From Mesobacillus maritimus (GTDB taxonomy: Bacteria > Bacillota > Bacilli > Bacillales > Cytobacillaceae): a stretch of 64,000 bases of DNA. The stretch spans positions 1-64,000 of the forward strand of contig NZ_JAMBNR010000005.1 of the NCBI RefSeq assembly GCF_023715205.1. Reading direction: 5' to 3'. Numbering within the stretch: the stretch's first letter is position 1; each line of letters opens with the position of its first letter. Under the pieces are notes generated by a model. That model did no database searches. It was not told where the DNA came from and saw nothing but the letters and a program-made list of their open reading frames with translations. A program made the translations under genes and the position numbers. Of this stretch, positions 45,795 through 54,037 are shown in pieces.

Positions 45795-45825
45795 GTATAT
45801 AATAATGAAAGGAGATGATTTAAAC

Positions 45826-46173
45826 ATGGCAATTAGAGATCGTGGAAAGATCAAATGGGCACCTGCGTCCTTTTTACCGGAACTACGTTCAATGATGCGG
45901 GAAGCTGAACAGGACGAACTCAGACAAAAGAAGCCGCTGATTGACTCTTATGAAATAGAAGAATTTGACCGCAAAATCTGTTACGCGATGGAGTTTAACT
46001 TTCCAGTACTACTCAAACGTTGGACCGAAGGATTTACATATGAAGAAAAAGGGCGAGTACATTATGTCGACTCCATTCGAAAAGAAGTACGTATGGTTAC
46101 GGAAGATGGGGCGGCTGTACGCATCCCGATGGCTGATATTATAGAGGTGGAAGTGATAGAACAAAGTTTTTAG
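45826..46173 (+). CDS. YolD-like protein
   Basis: 115 residues, ATG at 45826 behind AAAGGAGATG. DRGKIKWAPASFLPELRSMM (about 4-23), DEFxxxI-like YEIEEFDRKICYAMEF, and the C-terminal VHYVDSIRKEVRMVTEDGAAVRIPMADIIEV are the YolD signature. YolD is usually coupled to a Y-family polymerase (UvrX/YqjW) and controlled by LexA. Here the LexA box is kept but no polymerase gene follows. Confidence 0.88.
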   Translation: MAIRDRGKIKWAPASFLPELRSMMREAEQDELRQKKPLIDSYEIEEFDRKICYAMEFNFPVLLKRWTEGFTYEEKGRVHYVDSIRKEVRMVTEDGAAVRIPMADIIEVEVIEQSF

Positions 46174-46276
46174 ATGGTAAGGGTAAGATAATCCCAATTC
46201 TTTCCTTTCTACAGGTTAAAATTTTGGTACAATAAAGATTGAATATTAAAAGAATTGGAAAAGGTAGGGGGACATT

Positions 46277-46717
46277 ATGGAAAAGCATGTGTTTACGGTG
46301 AAAGGAAATTGGGAAGGGGGTCTTTTAGGAGTAGGCGCCATTGAAGCCGACGATTGGGAGACGGTGATATCAACACCAAAACAACTTGCAGGTGTTGGAA
46401 ACGGTGCGAATCCAGAAGAGTTATTAATTGCATCAGCTGCAAACTGTTATTTAGCGACTTTTGGTGCCATTTTAAGCAATCGAAAAATTGATTTCACTCA
46501 AATTGAAATGACTTCGGAAGGAATCGTCTCAAAAGACGGGAAAAAATTAACGTTCGAAAAGATCATCCATAAACCAGTCGTCACTGTTTCCAATCTGGAT
46601 GAAGAAGAAAAGATTAAACAATTCGCAGAACGTGCGGAAAAAGCTTGCTTTATCTCGCAAACTTTGAAAGGGAATGTTGAGGTCACCGTGGAACCGATCT
46701 TGAAACTGAGCGAATGA
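46277..46717 (+). CDS. OsmC-family peroxiredoxin-like protein
   Basis: 146 residues, ATG behind GTAGGGGGACATT. Two redox cysteines, Cys57 (ASAANCYLATFGAILSNRKI) and Cys124 (EKACFISQTLKG), place it in the OsmC/Ohr fold, which reduces organic hydroperoxides. It aligns residue by residue with the UGA-containing OsmC at 49117. No OhrR regulator is adjacent. Confidence 0.9.
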   Translation: MEKHVFTVKGNWEGGLLGVGAIEADDWETVISTPKQLAGVGNGANPEELLIASAANCYLATFGAILSNRKIDFTQIEMTSEGIVSKDGKKLTFEKIIHKPVVTVSNLDEEEKIKQFAERAEKACFISQTLKGNVEVTVEPILKLSE

Positions 46718-46720
46718 TGC

Positions 46721-46762
46721 GAAATTCTCCTTGTTTATAAAAGCAAGGGGGATTTTTTTCGA
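46721..46762 (+). terminator. terminator of OsmC gene
   Basis: TCTCCTTG-TTTATAAAAG-CAAGGGGGA followed by TTTTTTT. Confidence 0.75.
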
Positions 46763-46937
46763 AATTGCATAACGGTATTAGTAGATAAATAAAGTTAACG
46801 GACTCTAATCCAACTACATAGGAATTTCCGCTCAAAACAAGTAACTAGTAAGTAGATTGATTGAACACTACTGGGAAATGGACTATATTTTAATTTAATT
46901 GCTATATTTGGTAAATGAAACCTAAGGAGGAGATTGA

Positions 46938-47390
46938 ATGGATTCATTCATGAAACGAGCTGTTGAGTTGGCAATCGAGAATGTAAAGGAAGGCGGGCAA
47001 CCGTTTGGGTCCGTTCTGGTGAAAGACAACAGTATTGTTGCAGAAGGAGCAAATGAATATCATAAAAACTTTGATGTTAGTGGACATGCTGAATTGCTGG
47101 CCATCCGCAGAGCCCAACAGCAATTCCAAACCAATCAGCTAACTGGTTATAAAATGTACGCTAGCGGCGAGCCATGTCCAATGTGCTTAACTGCGATGTA
47201 CTTTGCAGGCATTGAAGAGGTGGTCTATTGCCAATCGGTTGAAGACGCAGTTGGAGCCGGATTAGGATTATCGAAATTAATTTATGAAGATTTAAAGGAA
47301 GAAAGAGAAGACCGCCAATTAAAGATGATCCGGATGGTTTTAGAAGAAGGGCAAGAAGACCCAATGAAGCTCTGGAAGCAAAAAGGATAG
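46938..47390 (+). CDS. nucleoside/guanine deaminase-like enzyme
   Basis: 150 residues. CDA-fold zinc deaminase. HAELLAIRRA (about 50-59) has the catalytic HAE, and PCPMCLTAMYFAGI (about 79-92) gives the zinc cysteines PCxxC. It resembles guanine deaminase GuaD and Tad-like proteins; tRNA versus base specificity cannot be decided here. The ribosome-binding site is AAGGAGGAGATTGA. Confidence 0.88.
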   Translation: MDSFMKRAVELAIENVKEGGQPFGSVLVKDNSIVAEGANEYHKNFDVSGHAELLAIRRAQQQFQTNQLTGYKMYASGEPCPMCLTAMYFAGIEEVVYCQSVEDAVGAGLGLSKLIYEDLKEEREDRQLKMIRMVLEEGQEDPMKLWKQKG

Positions 47391-47428
47391 GGAATTGATT
47401 GTCACTAAAAAAGTTGTCCGCTAATAAA

Positions 47429-47463
47429 GACGCTAGAATGATAGATTCTATCATTCTAGCGTA
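47429..47463. terminator. perfect long palindrome, probable terminator
   Basis: ACGCTAGAATGATAGA followed immediately by its complement, ending at the stop of the minus-strand membrane gene. A 16-bp stem with almost no loop. Confidence 0.65.
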
Positions 47464-47470
47464 AATCGTT

Positions 47471-47674
47471 TTATGAACGAACCTTCAATTTCATAATCCG
47501 TTCACAAATAAATCCCACTACCATTCCAATAAAAATTGGTAATAGAGAAATCTCAGTATAGGATAATGAGAACTTAAAGACAAGCATATCTACACTTGCT
47601 AAAAAACCTATAACATAGAGGAAAATCATCGTTCCAATTGATGCAATCAACGGAAACCAAAAAGACTTATTCAC
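47471..47674 (-). CDS. small membrane protein, 67 aa
   Basis: GTG at 47674 behind GGAGGTGGAATT. Two hydrophobic helices (about 5-26 and 38-58) and a basic C-terminus MKLKVRS. It begins 24 bases after the 2H-phosphoesterase gene and is probably co-transcribed with it. Confidence 0.6.
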   Translation of the reverse strand: MNKSFWFPLIASIGTMIFLYVIGFLASVDMLVFKFSLSYTEISLLPIFIGMVVGFICERIMKLKVRS

Positions 47675-47698
47675 AATTCCACCTCCGCTAACCATTTT

Positions 47699-48244
47699 TT
47701 ATTTATACTTTAACTTCTTTGAAAAAACAGTTGGTGCTTCTTTTTTCTTGTCTAAAACTTCAATAAGGACAATTTCAACTAGTTTCCCATTTATGTCACT
47801 GATACTCTCAGAACAATAACTAAATGCCTCCTTTAATTTATCTAATGGTAATCGGTTAGCAATTGTACAGTGGGGTATCCAATGATTTGGCAAGTACAGA
47901 GAATGAGGGTTATTATTGTATTTCTCGAAGTGTTTGTGGTGACTTAAATGGAAATCAAACAAATCCTTTGTAAGAGTTGGTGACAGGAATAAGGTGCCCG
48001 AATTCAAAAAGGATCCAATTGTTTTAAAATTTATTGAAATAGCAGATTGATGATCATAGAACGAATCCATTTCTCTAATAAATTCATTAATATTCATTTT
48101 ATTGTAGCTTGCTAGAGTAATATGTGGTCGTCTATCTTCAACTTCGAAAGCATAACAGGAAATAGACTGTTTCTTTAATTCCTGCCAAATGTTTTTTATG
48201 ATTTGTTCGGTCTTAGTATCAAAGATTGCTACTACTGCATACAC
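47699..48244 (-). CDS. 2'-5' RNA ligase / 2H phosphoesterase family protein
   Basis: 181 residues. Two HxT motifs, RPHITLASY (about 39-47) and WIPHCTIANRL (about 121-131), define the 2H superfamily (LigT/YjcG-like). It would cleave cyclic phosphodiesters such as 2',3'-cyclic phosphates. The substrate is unknown. The ATG follows AAGGTGGGTATGTTGT. Confidence 0.85.
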   Translation of the reverse strand: MYAVVAIFDTKTEQIIKNIWQELKKQSISCYAFEVEDRRPHITLASYNKMNINEFIREMDSFYDHQSAISINFKTIGSFLNSGTLFLSPTLTKDLFDFHLSHHKHFEKYNNNPHSLYLPNHWIPHCTIANRLPLDKLKEAFSYCSESISDINGKLVEIVLIEVLDKKKEAPTVFSKKLKYK

Positions 48245-48341
48245 AACATACCCACCTTATTTTCTTGGCTTTATTTTTAATTGTATAAGAATATTGATAA
48301 GTAAAAAACTTTAGGTTTAGAAGTCCATGATTAAAAAACCA

Positions 48342-48446
48342 CTACTCTTTAGAGGCTAGTTCGTTTTTGTCTTTATTGTTTTCGTCCATCAGTGCAAAAG
48401 CTATTGCACCGAATAAATCAGCCAACACTCCTAATAGTGCGCCCAT
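48342..48446 (-). CDS. small hydrophobic/charged peptide, 34 aa
   Basis: ATG behind TTGGAGGTGCTTGG. Half hydrophobic (MGALLGVLADLFGAIAFALM), half charged (DENNKDKNELASKE). A strong ribosome-binding site supports expression. Similar short one-helix proteins occur in spore formers and in toxin or regulatory peptides. No family claimed. Confidence 0.5.
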   Translation of the reverse strand: MGALLGVLADLFGAIAFALMDENNKDKNELASKE

Positions 48447-48552
48447 CCAAGCACCTCCAACCATAATACCTTATCATGATTGTTGTTTAATCTGCTTCAA
48501 TTTTAACAGAAAATCAGCCTCTTATGGATAATTATAGAAAAGTTTAACAAAT

Positions 48553-48590
48553 AAAGCCGCTTCCCAAAGTTGTGGGAAGCGGCTTGTTTC
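48553..48590 (-). terminator. terminator of the Gly/Tyr/His-rich gene
   Basis: On the minus strand CCGCTTCCCA-CAACTT-TGGGAAGCGG followed by CTTTATTTG. Confidence 0.8.
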
Positions 48591-48607
48591 CATTCAGATG
48601 GAATTAT

Positions 48608-48886
48608 TTATCCACGGTAGCCTCCATAATGATGCCCATGGTGTCCGCCATGGTGTTGTCCGTGATAACCGTGGTGATGCCCATGATGCCCATGGTGCCC
48701 ATGGTGCCCATGGTGGGGACCGTAATGGCCATATCCTCCGTGGCCATATCCACCGCCATAACCACCGTAGCCTGGGTATCCACCATACCCGCCATAACCA
48801 GGGTAGCCCCCAAAGCCACCTTGACCGCCGTAACCGCCGTAACCTGGCTGCCCAAATAAACCTTGAATTCTTTTGTCTTCCATCAT
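48608..48886 (-). CDS. Gly/Tyr/His-rich protein, probably spore coat or metal-binding
   Basis: 92 residues: MMEDKRIQGLFGQ, then GYGGYGGxGGFGGYPG-type repeats (about 14-58), then a His-rich tail of HHGHH units (about 58-92). Composition fits a disordered, self-associating coat or exosporium protein with metal-binding capacity. The start follows AAAGGAGCGAT. The antisense frames are open only because of the repeats. No homologue can be named safely. Confidence 0.7.
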   Translation of the reverse strand: MMEDKRIQGLFGQPGYGGYGGQGGFGGYPGYGGYGGYPGYGGYGGGYGHGGYGHYGPHHGHHGHHGHHGHHHGYHGQHHGGHHGHHYGGYRG

Positions 48887-49116
48887 ATCGCTCCTTTTTT
48901 ATAGGGTATAGTGTAAGATATGTAAGTTCACCTAAAAGGTACAGGCTTTTGTCCATACTTTCATAAAAACAAACATCGCCAAAGGAACGAAAATGGTAAA
49001 CAAAAAAAAAGGGTGAAAAGCAGGAAAGCGAAAACTGAACGAGAATACCATTCTTAGAATTTCTAACTGGATTTTTATTAGAGTCATAAAGCGAATTTAT
49101 AGAGGAGGATGAATTT

Positions 49117-49587
49117 TTGTCTAAGCCGATTGCTTTAACAAATATCACTATTTATCAGGAAGATACGAGGAATAAAGTGAAAAAGGCCTACGTTGATGGA
49201 TTTGAAGAACCTCTTACTTTTGGCGTTCATGGTGGGGTCAAGGAGTTCTATGGCGTGAACCCAGAAGTCCAATATCCTTCAACTTTAGATCATCTAGTTG
49301 CTGCAGCTGGCGGCTGACTGGTCGGGACATTGTCAGGCGCGCTGGAGGCGCGTAAAATTCCAAGTTCCCCCAATAAGATTAAAGCCAATGTTCAAGGGGT
49401 CATTGAGGCTCCAGATGGGGTCTTGAAAATTACAAAAATTAGCTGTCATTATATGCTCAAAATTCCAAAAGGGAAACGGGAAGCGGCGGAACGAGCCCTT
49501 TCTGTATTTGACCAAGCTTGTCCTGTTTCCCAAACGTTAAAAGGGGCGATTGCCTTTGAACATACTTGGGACATTATGGAATACTAA
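49117..49587 (+). CDS. OsmC-family protein with in-frame UGA at the first redox Cys
   Basis: TTG start behind GAGGAGGATGAATTT. Codons 1-66 and 68-156 together form a complete OsmC protein; codon 67 is TGA (49315-49317). In the paralogue at 46277 this place is Cys57: AANCYLATFGAILSNRKI aligns with AGG-UGA-LVGTLSGALEARKI without a gap. The second redox Cys (Cys135, QACPVSQTLKG) is kept, 68 residues later, against 67 in the paralogue. A GC-rich hairpin follows the UGA. Either a selenoprotein or a nonsense mutation; the rest of the frame is undamaged. A terminator follows. Confidence 0.75.
49337..49353 (+). other. SECIS-like hairpin after the OsmC UGA
   Basis: CGCGC-TGGAG-GCGCG: a five-base-pair stem (six with a G-U pair at its base) closed by a five-base loop with G at its second and third positions. 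The loop begins 25 bases after the UGA. Bacterial SECIS elements usually need a short stem, a G near the start of the loop, and a spacing of roughly 16-37 bases, and this fits. The stem could also be ordinary GC-rich coding sequence. Confidence 0.4.
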
Positions 49588-49603
49588 GTTTCGGAAAAGT
49601 CCC

Positions 49604-49642
49604 AGAACCCCCATGGCATTTACAAATGGGGGTTCTCCCTAT
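49604..49642 (+). terminator. terminator of the UGA-containing osmC gene
   Basis: AGAACCCCCAT-GGCATTTACAA-ATGGGGGTTCT. Confidence 0.75.
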
Positions 49643-49733
49643 AGATCAGAAACAATTACCTAGCTTCAATTCAACAGAATTCATACGAAAAAGGCAATCA
49701 ATTATAATGATTACCTTTCGTATTCGAAATTTA

Positions 49734-50816
49734 TTAACCTAGTGCTTTCTTAGTAGCCGGTCCGACAATACCATCCACTTGAAGGTTTTTAGCTTTTTGG
49801 AATTTTTTCAAGGCCGATTCTGTTGCTGGTCCGAAAATTCCATCGATTCCTTTTGTGCTATAGCCTTTATTAGTTAAATTTTGTTGCAGTTTTTTTACTT
49901 CTGCGCCTTTCATGCCTTTTTTCAGGATTTTGCTTGAATAGGCAGTTGTTGAAGTGTCTTTTTTAGACGTTTTTGTGGCAGTTTTCGGAGCTGTAGATGT
50001 TTTTTTCTTTGTTTTCGTTGGTTTCGAAGCAGTAGTTGACTTTTTAGCAGGCTTCGCAGCAACTTTGCTATTCAGCGCCTTGCGGGTAGCCGGTCCGACA
50101 ATGCCATCTGCCTTCAGGTTATTCGCTTTTTGGAATTTTTTCAAGGCCGATTCTGTTGCTGGTCCGAAAATTCCATCAATACCTTTTGTGCTATAGCCTT
50201 TGTTGGTCAAATCTTGCTGCAATTTTTTCACTTCCGTTCCGCGCATTCCTTTTTTTAGTACAGTGCTTGAAGGAGCAGCTGTCGCTGGAACTGAAGCTTT
50301 TCCGGAAACGTTGTATCCATTTGCCGCTGCAATCGAGTTAAACGATTTACCCGACGTTGTAATTATAACCGGCGTATTGACATCAACCTGATTATAAAGC
50401 CATTGTACTTCATTGTTGTGCATTCGCACACAGCCGGCGCTCACATACCCACCGATGCTGTTCGGGTTATTGTTGCCGTGAATCGCGTATGTTGTTCCCC
50501 ATGTACCGCGTGCATTGATTCCAAGCCATCTGTTTCCAAGTGGATTCCGTGGATCCCCGCCAGGAATATTGTCAGTATAGTAGGGGCGATTCTTAATTTT
50601 ATTCACGATTTTAAATTTGCCCTCAGGCGTTTGTGAAGGTTGCCGGCCCGTTCCGACACTAAATGTTCTTACCAGTTTATTATTTTGATAATAAGCTAGT
50701 TGGTTGTTTGACTTATTGATAATAATTAAATCTCCACTTGCTGCCGAAGCAGGTGTAGGTGCCTCAATGAACACCAGGCTAAAAAGCAGCAATAAACTCA
50801 GCATTATTTTCTTCAT
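49734..50816 (-). CDS. L,D-transpeptidase with two peptidoglycan-binding domains
   Basis: 360 residues. Signal peptide (KKIMLSLLLLFSLVFIEAP, ending ASAA). YkuD catalytic domain about 28-155 with HGNNNPNSIGG and the active-site Cys in SAGCVRMHN. Two PG_binding_1 domains (about 184-250 and 294-360) are almost identical (LKKGMxGxEVKKLQQxLTNKG, IDGIFGPATESALKKFQKA) and recently duplicated. A Lys/Thr/Ser/Ala-rich linker separates them. It cross-links peptidoglycan by 3-3 bonds, probably in spore or stationary-phase wall. Confidence 0.92.
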   Translation of the reverse strand: MKKIMLSLLLLFSLVFIEAPTPASAASGDLIIINKSNNQLAYYQNNKLVRTFSVGTGRQPSQTPEGKFKIVNKIKNRPYYTDNIPGGDPRNPLGNRWLGINARGTWGTTYAIHGNNNPNSIGGYVSAGCVRMHNNEVQWLYNQVDVNTPVIITTSGKSFNSIAAANGYNVSGKASVPATAAPSSTVLKKGMRGTEVKKLQQDLTNKGYSTKGIDGIFGPATESALKKFQKANNLKADGIVGPATRKALNSKVAAKPAKKSTTASKPTKTKKKTSTAPKTATKTSKKDTSTTAYSSKILKKGMKGAEVKKLQQNLTNKGYSTKGIDGIFGPATESALKKFQKAKNLQVDGIVGPATKKALG

Positions 50817-50945
50817 TTTATTTCCCCCCAGAAGTGTTATAACTATTCCTCTCTCTACCTAAACCTCCTTAACATCCTGCCGCATCATAAAACGAGTTTT
50901 AGTAGGCATTCTTAAAATCATCATCATCTAATAATTTCCTGTTAA

Positions 50946-51140
50946 TGGGCAATAGTTCCTGCTTTTAAAGTCTCGATTGTTTCTTACTTTTACGACAAAA
51001 GGCCCATCCATTTGGCGTTATTTGGAATTGTACTCGGGGTAATTACTTTCTCGGTGACCATGGTCAAGAAAAAAGTGGAATACGGCAATCGAGAGCGTGT
51101 CTCGATGCCCGTTGGCGAAGAGAAAAGTTTGCAATGGTAA
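50946..51140 (+). other. open frame with a membrane segment running into the 52-bp array
   Basis: 64 codons with no ATG until late. They encode a credible membrane helix (IHLALFGIVLGVITFSVTM) and a charged tail whose last 17 residues are encoded by the first repeat unit, ending at the TAA in GGTAACCG. It may be the decayed end of a small membrane protein gene beside which the array grew. No ribosome-binding site. Confidence 0.25.
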
Positions 51141-51978
51141 CCGAGAGTCGTGCTCGATGCCCGTTGCCGAAGAGAAAAGTGAGCAACGGTAACCGAGAGG
51201 CGCGCTCGATGCCCGTTGACGAAGAGAAAAGTGAGCAACGGTAACCGAGAGTCGTGCTCGATGCCCGTTGACGATGGGATAAGTGGTTAGAGGTAACCGA
51301 GAGTCGTGCTCGATGCCCGTTGACGATGGGATAAGTGGTTAGAGGTAATCGAGAGTCGTGCTCGATGCCCGTTGACGAAGAGAAAAGTGAGCAACGGTAA
51401 ACGAAAGTCGTGCTCGATGCCCGTTGCCGAAGAGAAAAGTAAGCAACGGTAACCGAGAGTCGTGCTCGATGCCCGTTGCCGAAGAGAAAAGTAAGCAACG
51501 GTAACCGAGAGTCGTGCTCGATGCCCGTTGACGAAGAGAAAAGTGAGCAACGGTAACCGAGAGGCGCGCTCGATGCCCGTTGACGAAGAGAAAAGTGAGC
51601 AACGGTAACCGAGAGTCGTGCTCGATGCCCGTTGACGAAGAGAAAAGTGAGCAACGGTAAACGAAAGTCGTGCTCGATGCCCGTTGACGAAGAGAAAAGT
51701 GAGCAAAGGTAACCGAGAGGCGCGCTCGATGCCCGTTGACGAAGAGAAAAGTGAGCAACGGTAACCGAGAGTCGTGCTCGATGCCCGTTGAAGAAGAGAA
51801 AAGTGAGCAACGGTAATCGAGAGTCGTGCTCGATGCCCGTCGCCAAAGAAAAAAAGAGGAACCGGTAAGCTAGAGCGGTTCTATGTGACCGCCGATAAAG
51901 AAAAAAGGAGGAATCGGTAAGAAAGAAGCCGGTCTCGGTGCTCGCCATGAATGAAAAGGCAGGAAACGGTAAAACGGT
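51095..51978 (+). repeat. tandem array, 17 units of 52 bp
   Basis: Unit landmarks GTCGTGCTCGATGCCCGTTG and GAAGAGAAAAGTGAGCAACGG repeat every 52 bases from 51095 to 51978. Inner units are nearly identical; the last three (from 51823) diverge strongly. Two units (51251 and 51303) carry a variant centre, GATGGGATAAGTGGTTAGAGG. Within a unit CCGTTG pairs with CAACGG, and GAGCA with TGCTC. Because 52 is not a multiple of 3, all minus-strand frames remain open; the long minus-strand frames are artefacts of the repeat. Confidence 0.95.
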
Positions 51979-52084
51979 CCCTTAAGAACAAATATAGGTA
52001 ACAAATCGATTAGATAAAATGATACGATAAAAATATAGAGTATTTAGATAATTCAAATAGGAAAGTAGTAGGGGAGGATAGAGA

Positions 52085-52315
52085 ATTTCCCGAACAAAAC
52101 AAACAATATCCTCTTTTAAAAATAGAAAAACACCCGCTTATTATGTGTTTGCCACTAAAGGTATTCTCTATAAAGCCCATGAGTATGATGAGTTAATAAG
52201 ATTTTTAATCGAACACTATAAATGTTTATCATTTAAAAGACTTATATCGGAGGGAGAAAAGAACAAATGCAGAAAAAAAAGAAAATCCATTATGAACGGG
52301 GTACTGAGGAACTAA
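52085..52315 (+). CDS. possible 76-residue protein with AUU start
   Basis: AUU seven bases after GGGGAGG opens a frame of 76 codons that reads as real protein (TPAYYVFATKGILYKAHEYDEL, IRFLIEHYKCLSFKRLI). No ATG, GTG or TTG lies in a better place. Its end overlaps the start of the broken acetyltransferase gene by 49 bases. No family recognised. Confidence 0.35.
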   Translation: MSRTKQTISSFKNRKTPAYYVFATKGILYKAHEYDELIRFLIEHYKCLSFKRLISEGEKNKCRKKRKSIMNGVLRN

Positions 52316-52802
52316 GACTTAAAAATATCCGGGCCCATAAACTTGTGCAAGAATTCAACAATAGTGCTGTGGAAGATTTTTTGAAAAGAGAGGAAATGAT
52401 TCAACAATTGTTTGGTTCTGTTGGTGTTAATCCTAGTATCGAACACAATTTTCATTGTGACTTGGGCTACAATATTCACGTTGGCGACCATTTTTATGCT
52501 GTTATAATTGCACAATTTTAGATATGGCTGAAGTTAGGATAGGTCATAATTGCATGATCGGTCCCAACGTCGGGTTTTATACGGCTGGTCATTCAATCCA
52601 ACCTAAGGATCGGAACAAGAGTGGATATGGGATTCCGATTACAGTTGGAAACGATGTGTGGATTGGTGGAAGTTGTGTAATCTTGCCAGGCGTCACTATC
52701 GGGGACCATTCCGTTGTTGCTGCGGGTTCGGTTGTGACAAAAGATGTTCCAGCTAATACAATCGTAGCGGGCAACCCTGCAAAAATTCTTAAAAAAATAT
52801 AA
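52267..52802 (+). pseudogene. maa: maltose O-acetyltransferase broken by a frameshift
   Basis: The first frame (ATG at 52267) has the Mac N-terminal domain (YERGTEELRLKNIRAHKLVQEFN) and the left-handed-helix start [15 protein letters not shown], then a stop at 52519. The second frame continues exactly where a homologue would: [30 protein letters not shown], then [22 protein letters not shown], to 52802. One missing base near 52500 separates them. His in YTAGHS is the catalytic residue. Hexapeptide-repeat acetyltransferase of sugars; now probably inactive. Confidence 0.85.
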
Positions 52803-53092
52803 TTCACAGAAACTGTTCGTTTTTCCACAAGAGGTTTTACTAAATATGCTTAGAACATCCATAAACATTCTACATACGTTTTAAACAACTAGCAAATTAG
52901 CGGAGAAATTTGTTATCTTCTTGAAATTCGGTTTCCATCCAATCAAGTATAAACCGGATAGTGACCTATAAATTATCAATTGTGATTTAAAAAACAGACC
53001 TCCAACTATGGGCGAATTCATAATATCTACGCATAATTTCTACCTGCCGAGGGAATCTAGCACGTAAACATCGATACTGGGGAGGAATAATA

Positions 53093-53782
53093 ATGAAGAA
53101 GTATTTACTATTATTAATACTTGCAGTCTCATTAGTAGTTGGAGCATGTTCCAATACAGACGAAACAACACAGGAGAAGTCATCTGAGACAGAATCCACT
53201 GAGAAACAGGAAAAACAAACGGAAAATGAAAAGGAGAAAACAGGCACTCAGGAGAATGAAGAAGAAACAAAAAATCAAGCTGATCTCTTTGATATTAAAC
53301 TGAATGCTGAAAAGGATACCATCGAGTTGGTACAAGCTGGGGGAAAGACAGTCGTACTAGCAGAGGACATGCCTTCCGAACCGGTAAAATCCCCCAATGG
53401 CGAGAAAGCGGCTTATTTATCCCCTTATGGCTGGGAAACAATGAGCAATCTTTATCTTGTTGATCTTCATGATGGAAGCCAGGATGTACTCGTTCCGTTT
53501 GACGCGGAGAAGAAACCGAAAGAGGTCGTTTGGGAAGATGATCAGCATGTACTCGTCATCATTGGTTATCCGCATGGTACGGTTAGTGTAGGAGGGAATA
53601 TCTACAGAATCAATATTGAAACCAAAGAAACCGAAGCTGTCACGGACTATGGGGATGAGATTCAAATCACCGATCTTCGAATCGAAGATGGGGTTCTCTA
53701 TTATAGCGGCGTTCAATACACAGATGAAAACATGAATGAAAAGAAAGATTATTCCAATCAAATTTCATTAAAAACGGAATAA
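53093..53782 (+). CDS. DUF4652-type lipoprotein
   Basis: 229 residues, ATG behind CTGGGGAGGAATAATA. Signal with lipobox VVGAC (Cys19). Residues 20-65 form a Glu/Lys/Thr-rich linker. The C-terminal ~165 residues read as a partial beta-propeller-like domain: SPNGEKAAYLSPYGWETMSNL and VIIGYPHGTVSVGGNIYRIN, the DUF4652 signature. Surface-anchored, function unknown. Confidence 0.8.
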   Translation: MKKYLLLLILAVSLVVGACSNTDETTQEKSSETESTEKQEKQTENEKEKTGTQENEEETKNQADLFDIKLNAEKDTIELVQAGGKTVVLAEDMPSEPVKSPNGEKAAYLSPYGWETMSNLYLVDLHDGSQDVLVPFDAEKKPKEVVWEDDQHVLVIIGYPHGTVSVGGNIYRINIETKETEAVTDYGDEIQITDLRIEDGVLYYSGVQYTDENMNEKKDYSNQISLKTE

Positions 53783-53815
53783 ATCCTTCGGAAGAAGATT
53801 TCCGTTTTGTTATAT
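53774..53815 (+). terminator. terminator of the DUF4652 lipoprotein gene
   Basis: AACGGAATAAATCCTTC pairs with GAAGATTTCCGTT, followed by TTGTTA. Confidence 0.6.
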
Positions 53816-54037
53816 ATTAAACCTAGGACACCTATTAAATAGCCACAACGTAGCAGACCAGCCCGTCAGTTGGTCTGCTATTTTTAATTAAAGTTCTTCA
53901 TGTTTCCTCAAACATTGCTAATTTGGAAGTGAAGGAGTCTGGTATTTTATGTTAAAATTGTTTTGAAAGTATTTACAAAGGGTGCCATTTAAATGGTTTA
54001 ATTATGGATTGTTTCGTCATAAAGGAGATGATAGCCA

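Noticed and set aside
48598-48966. Plus-strand His-rich ORF
   Set aside because: Antisense of the Gly/Tyr/His-rich gene; open because of its repeats.
51064-51948. Long minus-strand protein of repeated LPLLTFLFVNGHR-type sequence
   Set aside because: The period of 52 keeps all three minus frames open by construction; no ribosome-binding site or start fits.
51095-51978. CRISPR array
   Set aside because: The whole 52-bp unit repeats without unique spacers, and no cas genes are nearby.
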